64,000 nucleotides of DNA from Asterochloris sp. CNOR1 (taxonomy: Eukaryota > Chlorophyta > Trebouxiophyceae > Trebouxiales > Trebouxiaceae), in the NCBI GenBank assembly GCA_963969365.1, contig OZ017747.1, positions 1,488,001-1,552,000 on the forward strand, written 5' to 3'. The notes below the pieces were generated by a model that worked only from the letters and a program-made list of their open reading frames with translations, ran no database searches and was not told the DNA's origin. Positions 21,701 through 34,959 of the stretch are shown in pieces (position 1 is the first letter of the stretch; the number at the start of each line of letters is the position of its first letter). The position numbers were made by a program, and so were the translations under genes.

Positions 21701-24451
21701 GAGATCCTGTCATGCCTCTCTCCCACTGAACCTGCAACCACCTGCCTTCAGGTGGGCACGGCCGCAGGGGTGGATGTGATTCAGGAGCAGATGGCCTCGC
21801 TAGAGGGGGCCATTGCAGCAGCAGCTGGGGCGGGCCACCCTGTCAAGGAGGCCCGCCGTCTGCGCCATGCACTGCAGGGGATCCTGGCAGAGGCGCTGCG
21901 CAGAGCGGGGGGCCAGGGAGGCCAGGGTGAGCACTCTCTGCCCCTGACCCTGCTGTTGGGGCTGGGCTTGTGAGCGCTGCCGGCCAGCGCTGCGCGAGTG
22001 CTGCTCACAGGTTGTGCATTTCGCGCACATCAAAGGCAAGCTGAGCCAAGACTCTTCCCACAGAACGCAAGTTGTGGGCCCCGGAGACTCAGGCAGCTTC
22101 TTGTCCCCCTGTGCAGACAGCAGGGATTCCTGGCAAAGACCCGGGGGCAAGGCCGCCAAGCAGGGCAGCCCCAGCCGCAGCAGCACGGACAGCACCTCCA
22201 TCGCTGCAGCAGGGGTTGGCCCCTCGACGGCGCCCGCCCCCAACACCCCCCGCCCCGCGCGCCAGCAGCTCGCCTCTGTCTACCAGATGCGTATGCAGGG
22301 GGGGTCGGCGTCCAGCAGCACCCTCCAGGCGGGCCCTTCCAGCCAGCAGGAGCCGATGCAGCGACCGCGCAGGGCACCTGCTGACCTGGCGCAGCCCGTC
22401 AGGGCTGGCGCGGTGGCCGCAGCCCAGGGCGCACAGCAGGGGGCCAGGTCCCAGGGTGGGGAGCCTCAGGCGGCCCGCTCGGCCTGGGGCTGGCCGGTGG
22501 ACCCAGCTCGCGACCAGCAGCAGGTGCTGGCGGAGGCCAACGGCGGGGGAGTTGGGCTGGGCTTGCTGGCGGCTGACGGCCCGCCGCCTCCACCCCCACC
22601 CAGGCAGCAGCGCCTGCAGGGCGGCCTGCACGCAAGCTCCAGTGGCGGCACTTGGTCGCTGGGCTCCCCTGAGGGGGTTGTGGCTGTCTCGCCCGGCATG
22701 CTGCAGAGCCTGCTGCCCCTTGTGCCCAGCAGGCGGACCAGCCCCAAGCATGCGGGCCAGCAGGCAGCCTTCCAGCCCCAGCACAACTCTTGGACGCATA
22801 CAAGTCCTCAGCTGGATCCTCAGGGAGGCCCAAGGCTGCTGCAGGCTGGGCAGCAGGCAACGCCCCTGCCAGCTGGCCTGGCAGCGCTGAAGCAGCACCA
22901 GCAGCCGGCTGCGCTGCTGCAGGCACCTGGTGGGGGCTCGGGGCCTGCTGCTGGCGAGTGGCTGCCGCCTTCGCCCCTGCAGGGGCAGGTGCAGCAGCCA
23001 GGAGCCCGGCAGGAGCAGCCTTCCCAGCTTGCACACTCCGCTCCCTGGCAGGTCAGCAGAGACTTGCTCAGCGCACATGTCTGCAGAATGGCAAGCCACC
23101 CAGATTAACCTGCGCCCCTGTTTTCAGAAGTCGTGTGGCACGCATGCCTTTGTGATCCAGCAGCGCTGCCTAAGCCCCTGCACAGGGTGAGTGGTCAGAG
23201 TGTGCTGCCTGCAGAGCCCCTGGCAGGCCACAAATGGGGTGGAAGCTCAACCTTCCGCGGGGCGTGTCCTTCACACGCAGGAGTGCTGTAACGCTGTCAG
23301 TGCCAGCACAGCGCTGCAGGGTGCGCCTCACGAGCAGGGGCCCCTCAGCTTGGCTGCAGGTGAAGGCCTCGACGGCAGCCTCGCCCCATCAGGTGCGACG
23401 TGGAAGGCAGAGGCGCCAGTGGCTTTGCAGGGCTTGGCTGCGGGCCCTGCACAGGAGGCAGGGCCATCCCAGCCGGCCCTGCCTGACGACCCGTGGCAGC
23501 AGCCACCGGCCTGGTTCCAATATTTCAAGAGCCGGCAGGAGGATGCTGCACTCAAGCGCCAGGAGGGTCTGAGTGAGGGCTTGAGCAACGCCGCAAGAAT
23601 ACAGCAGCAGAGAGCGCCCCAGCAGGCGCAGTCTGGCATTGTCGTGGGCGTTAAGAGGCAGCCGCCTGGCTTCTCTAAGCCTCTCAGCCGTAATGCCCTG
23701 CCCTTCATCCCCCCGGCCCTGCGCACACAGCAGACCGTGGCAGCCAAGCCCGCCAGGCAGAACAGGTCAGGTGCGGAATCCAGCGCCCTGGCTGCCAGCG
23801 CCGAGCCCAGCGCTGCCCCAGCGCCTCAGGGGTGCTCTGAGGCAGGCGGCTGGCCCAGCAGCATGGCTCTGCGGGGCAGCCCCATCCTGCCAGGGCCTTT
23901 CGCAGTCCCTGTTGCCAATGGCGACACCCCTGGCAGCATGAATGGCGGCTGGGACAGGCCAGCCGAGCGTATGGCTGCAGCAGGGTGGCGGCCTTCGAGC
24001 AGCCCTGCCCCTGATGCGGGTGGCCACGCCGCCAAAAATGGCGCTGTGGGGATGCAGTGGCTCCTAGATGACGAGGCCCGCTCCCAGCCTGCAGGTGATC
24101 CCCTTAAATGCTCAATGTGTCACTGAGGCTAGCTTGCCATCAGCACCAACTTGCATGGACTTGGCGACAGCAGAGCAAGGCGTTGCGTCAACCCGCCTGC
24201 TGCGCGTAACATGTTGGTGTCCGCCCCTGAGCTGGCTGGCATGGGGGCAACAGCCTGCATGTTGTCAACTGGCCCGCCCTCAGGCTTCCTTCCTGCATGT
24301 TGTCAACTGGCCCGCCCTCAGGCCTCCTTCCTGCATGAAGCCTGTGTCTGTGAGCTTGAGGCGCTGTCTGCTGACCCAGTGTTGATGCCATGCAGGCCTG
24401 ATACCCATGGATCTGTTGCAGCACTTGTCCTCAGGTTCAACTGACATCTGA
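12758..24451 (+). CDS. Giant ankyrin-repeat protein with Pro/Gln/Ser-rich C-terminus (about 1,670 aa)
   Basis: Twenty-two phase-compatible exons: 12758-12904, 13459-13725, 14166-14297, 14758-14916, 15139-15267, 15462-15644, 15998-16145, 16446-16678, 16990-17163, 17412-17559, 17837-17971, 18167-18265, 18637-18777, 19203-19466, 19674-19831, 20196-20395, 20943-21192, about 21449-21528, 21752-21926, 22117-23051, 23281-24094, 24396-24451. The first 15 encode about 17 ankyrin repeats (TPLHLAILGN, TALHVAAGAG, SALHLAAGAG and similar). A charged linker follows (QLLAEEKAEG, then a KRRRRKRKGSK basic patch), then helical LEGAIAAAAGAG, then over 600 residues of low-complexity Pro/Gln/Gly/Ser sequence with WFQYFKSRQEDAALKRQE, ending LLQHLSSGSTDI. 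No signal peptide or membrane helix is seen. It is probably an intracellular scaffold; partners are unknown. The final exon is chosen because its phase fits; stopping at 24126 by reading through is the alternative. Exons 3, 12 and 18 are the least certain. Confidence 0.85.
14528..14772 (+). repeat. Repeated acceptor copies before ankyrin exon 4
   Basis: CTGGTGCAGCACCTG or a close variant occurs at 14528, 14591, 14645 and 14749, with a shorter CTGGTGCAGC at 14682. Only the last copy leads into the ankyrin exon (HLRLLRTWRPMHLGA). The others are in-intron copies of acceptor plus exon start. Confidence 0.85.
15612..15745 (+). repeat. Echo of the exon 6 donor in the ankyrin gene
   Basis: The real exon end reads GGCTGGACGGAGCTGGTGCAG|GTGCGTGCT. 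About 90 bp downstream (15716) is GGCTGGACAGAGTTGATGCAGGTGCACGCT. The copy carries a TGA in the exon frame, so using it would truncate the protein. Confidence 0.8.
17290..17420 (+). repeat. 64-bp tandem copy of the acceptor before ankyrin exon 10
   Basis: ACAGGACATGCT..CCTTG.ATGG.AGCTGGT and CCAGCCTG.ACTGGCCCTGCTGCAG occur at 17290-17353 and again at 17354-17411. The second copy's TGCAG is the acceptor of exon 10. The first copy supplies an equivalent upstream TGCAG. Confidence 0.85.
24254..24342 (+). repeat. 38-bp tandem repeat in the last ankyrin intron
   Basis: Two nearly identical 38-bp units (24254-24291, 24292-24329) start CCTGCATGTTGTCAACTGG, with a partial third CCTGCATGAAG. The near identity suggests a recent duplication compared with the other intron repeats here. 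Confidence 0.9.
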
Positions 24452-24720
24452 CGAACTAAGTTTTGCACACAAAATACCTTTCAAGGCAGCCTCAATCTAT
24501 TGTTGGTTGCAGCTGACTCAGCACTCTCTGCTAACTGAAGTGAAACTCAATCCACTGACACTGAGAAGAGCATATTTGAGGGTTAAGCATCACCCGTGTG
24601 GGGCAGCACAGCTCATGCAGTAGGAGGGAGTTAGGGTCTTCTGAGCTTCACATGCCATTTAAGAAGGGGCAAGACAGAGCTGAAAGGACACAAGTGGGGA
24701 ACTAATAGAAAGCTGAAACT
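24452..24720. other. Convergent 3' spacer
   Basis: This stretch is shared by the 3' ends of the ankyrin gene and the HtrA gene. I see no gene and no clear TGTAA poly(A) signal on either strand. Confidence 0.6.
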
Positions 24721-28926
<4,206 letters not shown>

Positions 28927-29854
28927 GGTGGGGCCTCTGCAGGCTAGTGGACCCTCTCGGGGCCTTTGTGCTGGCTACAGACAATCGGCTGGGGCCTGTG
29001 CTGTTTCAAGACAGCTCCCTGTGCTTATAGGTAGCTAGCTACTGGTGCTCTGATGTTTGATGGCTTCTGAGCCAAGTGCACAGCTGTGTGCTTACTCCAG
29101 CCATGCGACAAGCCGCATGGCTGGCCAGAGAGCACAGCAGATGGTCACTGCTTAGCCCTTGGGCTTTGGCAGTACCTGGCTCGCACTTTGGTTTGCCACC
29201 TTGTACTGCTTTAGCAGAGCCTGGGCCTGCAGATTGATCTGCTCACGGAGATAAGCAGGCCAGGGCCCTTATAGAGGCAAGAGACAGATGTGCCTCGCCA
29301 ATAGCTTGATTGCTCTAAGCAATGTGCCGTACCACAGCCAATGCGGGGCGCTGACAAAGTGAATACTAAATCTTGGGGACTGACATCTAGTAGCCGACTG
29401 TTGGCAAGGATGGTATGGTGAAACACAGCACTCTTGATGGCGCCTTGGCATTAGCAGAGCAATGAACTGTTCAGCAGTGTGGCCATGTTCATTCTGAGCA
29501 CGACACAACACCTGACTTGTCCTGGGGCCGGTCACAGCTCCTCAGCACAATGCGGGTGCGGCACTGGCTTGCAGCTGGATGCTGTGTCCAGAGCTGGCTC
29601 TCAAAGTCAAAGGAGCACTGGAGTGCTGGGCCTCTTTCATGCACCTGCCAGCAGCCTGGCACACGGCTTGGCCAAGACTGGGGTCCTGAGGCTCACCTGC
29701 ATCCCAGCCTGCCTCCTGTGGAGGAGAGCACAGGATTCAGGGGTGTATGCTGAGCCCCTCTGAAAGCATGCCTGCTGATATGCATGCCGTACAATCATGT
29801 CAGCCAGTCAGTCCATAGCTGTCTGCCACCCTCTGTCTGCTTAACCCCCTCTCC
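28927..29854. other. Intergenic region, no convincing gene
   Basis: Divergent spacer between the HtrA start and the first candidate exon of the Ala-rich gene. Short frames on both strands lack motifs and splice support. It contains one strong hairpin (29097-29124). Confidence 0.55.
29097..29124. repeat. Perfect 11-bp hairpin in intergenic DNA
   Basis: CCAGCCATGCG, a 6-base loop (ACAAGC), then CGCATGGCTGG. The stem is perfect and GC-rich. No T-run follows, and no tRNA or snoRNA boxes were recognised beside it. It could be a transcription-factor palindrome, a small RNA stem or chance. Confidence 0.6.
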
Positions 29855-32526
29855 ATGGCCTTCTTCGAGACCACTGTCTTCCTGTTGAGCACCTTGCTGG
29901 CTGCCCTTGTCAGATGCAGGCAGGTGAGCCCCACACGCTGCCTTGTTCTTGTGCCTGTCCAGCCTTGTGCTCGCTGTAGTCACTACGACAACACTTGGAT
30001 CTGGTTGCTGAGCTGCTCGTCTCATGTGTGCAGGCAGTCTGGCCAGTGCCAATGGTGACCTTGCTGTCAACTCCTGCAGCACTGTCACTGCAAGCTATCT
30101 GGCCCTTTGCTCTGCAACATCTGATGGCTGCTACCCTGGCCTCCTGTGAGCTGCCAACATCCTGTTTGAACCCCTGCCACCTGGCTCACCATGCCGCCTG
30201 CCCTATGCGGGCAGCAGCACAGGCTCATGTCAAGGTGCGTGCTGTGCACCTCCTGGGACTGGCTTGTGGTTTTCTGCCTGTTGCACTCCACGCTCATCCT
30301 GCATGTTACGCACTGGGTTTCATGGGATGACTGGCTGCCCCTGCAGGACCACAATCCCAGCTCCTTCTGGACCTTGGCTCTGGCCTCTGGAACCAGCAGT
30401 GCTGCAAGCACAGTGACAAAGGCAAGGTCTGCCTGCAGCTTAGCGTGCACAGACACTGCCACCCTATAGCATGAGAACCTGACAAGCACCTCGCTTCATC
30501 GCCCTCCCTGCACGCCGGGGCTGCTGCCACTTCCAAAGTGGGCAGCAAGCTTCTGGCAACCCGGTGGTGCGGGAGGCAGTGGCTTCAGACATACACACAC
30601 CATCTGCGTCATTGAATGCTTCATTCTTGTGCTTACTGATGCATGTTTCTAAGCCCTTGTAAGATTGTCAACAGCCAATAATGGCAGTCAGGTGGTGTCA
30701 TGGCCTGTTGGCAGACTGACAGGCATGCAAGTCATCAGCTTGTCCAAGCGCCCACCTGTCCCTTCTGCCACCTGCCCAGGTAGCTGTTGGTCTTGGCCCA
30801 GTCCAAGACTGGGTGGGTGCATCATGACCCTTCCAATCAATTCACTTTTGTTGCTGCACCTCCCCTGTTGCCCCCGCTTCCAGCATCTTCCCAAGCTCAC
30901 CATGTCCTTCATGAAGACCGCAGCGCTGCTCGCCATGCTCCTCCTATAGCCCGACGCTGTGCCTTGGCCAGGTTTCCACAGGTGAGCTTGCGGTGCTGGT
31001 GCCCTGCACCTTCCTGCTACTTGTCGCCCTTGCCAGACCTTGAGTGGCTGCCCCTTTGGACTGCTGATGGGTTGCCTTGACAGCTGTAACACCCTGTCGG
31101 CGGGTGACTTGGGCACCAAGAGCTGTCCTATGTGATGCAGTTGCTTCAAGCTGCTGCTTGGAAGCCCCCTCTGCACCTCAGCTGCGCAGATGTTGCCCAT
31201 GCCAGCCAGGCCACTGACACTGGGCCCTCTCTGCCTGCAGCATCCGCACAAGCCGCAGGTCTGCCCAGAGCAATCTCAACCCATCACCTTTGGCACATGT
31301 GGCATGAGTGGGCTCAGCCTCCAATGTGTCTCGCTCCTGCCTGCCTGTGCATGCTGCATGCTCTGGACGCATGCTAGACTGCCAGCTGGAGTGCAGACAG
31401 AGTCCCCCTGCCTGTGTGCAGCCATCGCTCAGGCTGCCAGCAGCGGGAATGCTCAGGCCGCAGCCTCAGCGCTGGCCACTGCCCAGTCTTCAAGCAGCGG
31501 TGTGGCCACCTTCGCTCAAGCTATTGCGCAGGTGGTACACCTGGCGATCATTCCCACACACAACCTGTAAAGCTACCTGCTCAGCTCCACCACTACAAGG
31601 CAACCCTGCCCTTGCAGGCAGCCGCAACCGCAAGCGGGTCAACAGCCACGGCGCTTGCCACTGCTGCTGCACAGGCTGGCCTGTCCCCAGCTAATATTGC
31701 TCAGGCAGCTGCACAGGTAGGTAGAATGGCACCTTTCAGAGAGCTAGGTGTTGCTGTTTGCCTTGTGTGCCCTCCACAGCTGGCAGCAGATCACTTGGAT
31801 CCGGACAGCAGTGTGCCCCTGCTGCAGGCCTCTTCCCAGGCGCTGGCTTCAGGCAACGCACAGGTCTCCAGAAGCAGGCAGCCTCATGTCATGTGCATTT
31901 GGGTCGGCACTTTTCACACCTCCTGATGCACTGCAGGCCTTTGCCTTTGCCAGCGCAGTTGCCTCAGCTGCTGGTGGCACTGCCCCTTTCACATCAGCCC
32001 TTGCACAAGCCAGTGCTCAGGTGCAGCCACAGCTTGTTGAACGCTTACTGTCTGCTAGTCCAAGGATGCGGCTGTCTGCTGAATGCTGTTTGCTTGCACA
32101 GGCAGATGCCCCATTGCATTCCTGCTGAACAGAGGCACAGCCAGTAGCACAGGGAGGTGCTCAAGTTGCTGTCTTCTGCAGGCTATCAGCTCAACACCAC
32201 CAAGCTTTGTCAACACCGCCAAAGCTTCGGCCGGTATGCCAATATGCACAGCCGTTTTGCATGCTTTGGAGATTTCTGCAGGCATGCCTTTGGAGGTCAT
32301 CGCTTGCGTGGTGGTACTGAGCTGCAGGCCCCTCTGCCTGCAGAGGCCATTGCAAGTTCTGGAGGAAGCGGCGGTGAGACTCCCTCTGTCTGTTACACGT
32401 TGTGCAGATATGCTGTGCCTCGGCCCTCACGCCCATGCCCTGTGCATTGCAGGAGCGTCCACTGCTGTTGCAGAGGCCGAAGCAATTGCCAGCAGCACTG
32501 GTCGCAAGCTGCTGGAGGTGGCCTAA
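29855..32526 (+). CDS. Ala/Gln/Ser-rich, silk-like protein, probably secreted
   Basis: The 3' half is well defined by phase-compatible small exons: 31190-31258, 31422-31531, 31618-31716, 31828-31863, 31937-32020, 32182-32233, 32344-32373 and 32453-32526 (TAA). They encode repeats such as IAQAASSGNAQAAASALA, TASGSTATALATAAAQAG, ASSQALASGNAQ, AFAFASAVASAAGG and ALAQASAQ, then a charged tail ending GRKLLEVA. Composition is almost all Ala, Gln, Ser, Gly and Thr, resembling aciniform/tubuliform spider silk, though this need not mean shared ancestry. The 5' end is uncertain. An ATG at 29855 opens MAFFETTVFLLSTLLAAL, a signal-peptide-like exon with a GTGAGC donor; about 30347-30425 may add WTLALASGTSSAAS. 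A second start-like ATG at 30902 (MSFMKTAALLAM) hits a stop after 15 codons. A cell-wall or extracellular-matrix role is inference. Confidence 0.6.
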
Positions 32527-32822
32527 GTTTAACTTGAACTGTCCTGCCACCAGCAGTTTTGCTGCCTGTCTCTCTGCCCATCTTACACCTGCTGCTGCAC
32601 TTCAAGCCCTCTTGTCAACTCGAGACCTCTCACTAAACTTTGTCACCCCCTGCTTCATGCTGGACTTGAAGGGAATGGATGAGCTGCAACTGCTCATCGT
32701 TCTGAATGCTCCTTCACAGTCTCGAAGTGACAGCGTTGTTCATGGTTCTTATGATCAAATGTGAGAGCCGGCACTGAAGGGATGAGAAGGGGAAAGGGAG
32801 GTGGCAATCAGAGTGAAAGCAT

Positions 32823-34447
32823 TCAGCCGTGTTTGCATTTTGATCGTTGCAAGCAAGGCACAGGCCAAAGCCAGACTCTGGGCCCCAACACCTGACGGAG
32901 GTTCTGCCACCCAGAGGCAGCAGGTGCAGGAGATGGCCTCAGCTTGAGGCTCTCCAAGTAGCTGGTGCCTCTCCAGATCAAGCGGAGCTGGGCCATGAGC
33001 ATCACTGCCATGCCAACATTTGCCCCAGCGGACAGCACCAGCACTGAAAAGGCCATGACCAGCCTGGGGGGCAGAGTCAGGTGCACAAATGGCTGCACAA
33101 GGGCTGCTAAGCTGCGCCACAGGCCAGCATCGTGTGGCATGCTGATGGGCACCTCAGACCAGCTGTGCAGGAGGACACACGCCGCGAGTGCAGCAGCATA
33201 AAGGCTGCCCACCAGCATCCAGCTGAGAAACAGCACAAAGTCCCGGAGGTTGCCAGTCCCTATACAGTTGGCCATCCACACACAGTGATGGTCCATCCCC
33301 TGAACACACATGTCGCAGGTCCTGCACACCACGCAGGCAGCTTGTGACTTCATGGTCATCCCATGATAGCCAGTGGGGGCCTGTGCGTGGGCACGTTGTA
33401 AATCAAAACACATGTGGATGGGGTGTGCTGAAGGCTGCAGCCTGCCTCTGCCCCCATGAACTGGGCAAGGTTGCAATACACCTTGGAGGAGCTGTGTGTA
33501 GTCAATGCTGGCAAGGAGGCACTGAAAAGACGAGATGGCAATGCTTGCAGCCGGGCAGCAGGACTGGAAGCCTGCAGCCATTGAAGCGCCCTGTTGTTCT
33601 GACAGAGCAGGTGCAGGAACCCACCCGCAGTGGTGCGCCTCCATGGGCTTGAAGTAGCTGCAGGCCTTGCACCAGGAGCAATTGTCATATGCACCCTCCG
33701 GCACATGCAACGGTCCCCGTTTGTATGTGTCAAGGAAGTTCTGTGGCTTTCCTGCATGACAAACAGGGTGTTGGACCCAGCAGGATTGCCGTGAGCAGGT
33801 CAGTCAGGCATACAACAGCTGTGAGAGCTGCTGCCGATACCAGTAAGACACTTGCTTGCATCAGCAGTCAGGTTACTGCAGCTGCAGTGTCACACGCACA
33901 CACACATACACCCCTCTCACACAGAGGTTCCTTGGGTCCGGTTGCAGGGCACTGTTGTCATAGCTCAGCTGAGGCGGTGCTCCGCAAGCCACAAAGCATC
34001 CCACCTGGGCTGCGAGCAACAGTTGCGGTGTAGCTGCTGAGGATGCAGGCCAGAAGCACTGCTCCCACAGCCTCATGTGCCTGCAGAGCCCAGCCGGAGC
34101 AGGCTGCCGGCAGTAGGTAGCCCATGCCAGCCACAGCGACGCAAACAATCAAGAGGAACCCACAGGCCACCAGGACCCGCTGGGCAACCAAAGGAGCTGG
34201 CCTGCACTTTCAAGGACAGAAGAAGGCTCAGATCGACAGCACCTCCAAGATTCAGCTGCAACAGTTCGCAAGCAGAATTTGTCTGGCCTGGGACCTCAGC
34301 CAAATGCCTGCCATGGCGTCAGTAGTCCTGCAGCGCAGCAGCGGTGTGCCCAGGGCAGCCCACACACCGTCTGCCAGCGATGCCGAGGCGCCCTGCAAGC
34401 CTGTTGAAGGGGCCTTCCGCATGAGGGGGTCTGAAGATTGGCCTCAT
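32823..34447 (-). CDS. DHHC-type protein S-acyltransferase (301 aa)
   Basis: Palmitoyltransferase of the zf-DHHC family, which attaches fatty acids to cysteines of membrane-associated proteins at Golgi, ER or plasma membrane. Exons: 34365-34447, 34005-34201, 33625-33751, 32823-33321; phases agree throughout. Start [12 protein letters not shown] is the first ATG of an exon whose phase joins the next. Two N-terminal membrane helices ([20 protein letters not shown] and [19 protein letters not shown]) are followed by the Cys-rich domain ([19 protein letters not shown], then [19 protein letters not shown]) and two C-terminal helices ([20 protein letters not shown] and [19 protein letters not shown]). 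The catalytic DHHC is intact. The usual HCRxC arginine appears to be Gly, formed across the exon 3/4 join. The protein is at the short end for the family. Confidence 0.92.
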
Positions 34448-34959
34448 GTCACTCACTGCTCCACAATGGCCACACTGCATGCCACAAACGGCTGCTATAG
34501 TTGCAATGGTGCCAGGGCTGAGATAGAGAGCTTGGCAGCTACCTTGAAGCAGGGTGCAGGTCCTCCATCATTCCATGGAATTGTGATTGTGATACCACAT
34601 GCCCAGCAGGCTGCAGTCTCAGGGGCCATTCTCTGTTGCATATCATCTGGTTCTTACCCAGAAGGCAAGTTAGATCAGGGCTGGGTCACATAGGGTTGGC
34701 AGTTAGTACTGCAGAATTTGCGCGTCTGAAACGCGGAAGGCCTGCCTGTCCTTCCGAATCTCATCAACAAGTCATGGGCACCATCTTATCAATCCGTTGA
34801 CTGGCCTCTGCCGTGCGCGGTGACGGTTGATCTGGGCAATCCGATACCTGGAAAGTGTGACTCCAGCTTGTAGTATGAAGACAGACAGGCAAGGCACTTG
34901 GCGTCCCCATAAAAACAGCATGGTGCACAACTTGCCGAACACCTTGCTGACTGCTTGTT
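34448..34959. other. Divergent spacer between DHHC and receptor pseudokinase genes
   Basis: About 510 bp with no coding evidence. It presumably carries the two divergent promoters; no motif could be assigned with confidence. Confidence 0.5.

Noticed and set aside
22089-23099. A 336-codon open frame on the minus strand
   Set aside because: It is opposite a long GC-rich coding exon of the ankyrin gene. The plus frame is phase-linked to both neighbours; the minus frame has no motifs.
28952-29763. Possible small genes between HtrA and the Ala-rich gene
   Set aside because: Frames are short on both strands with no splice or motif support.
30688-31251. 187-codon minus-strand frame over the Ala-rich gene
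   Set aside because: No family motif, and it overlaps plus-strand exons whose phases chain together.
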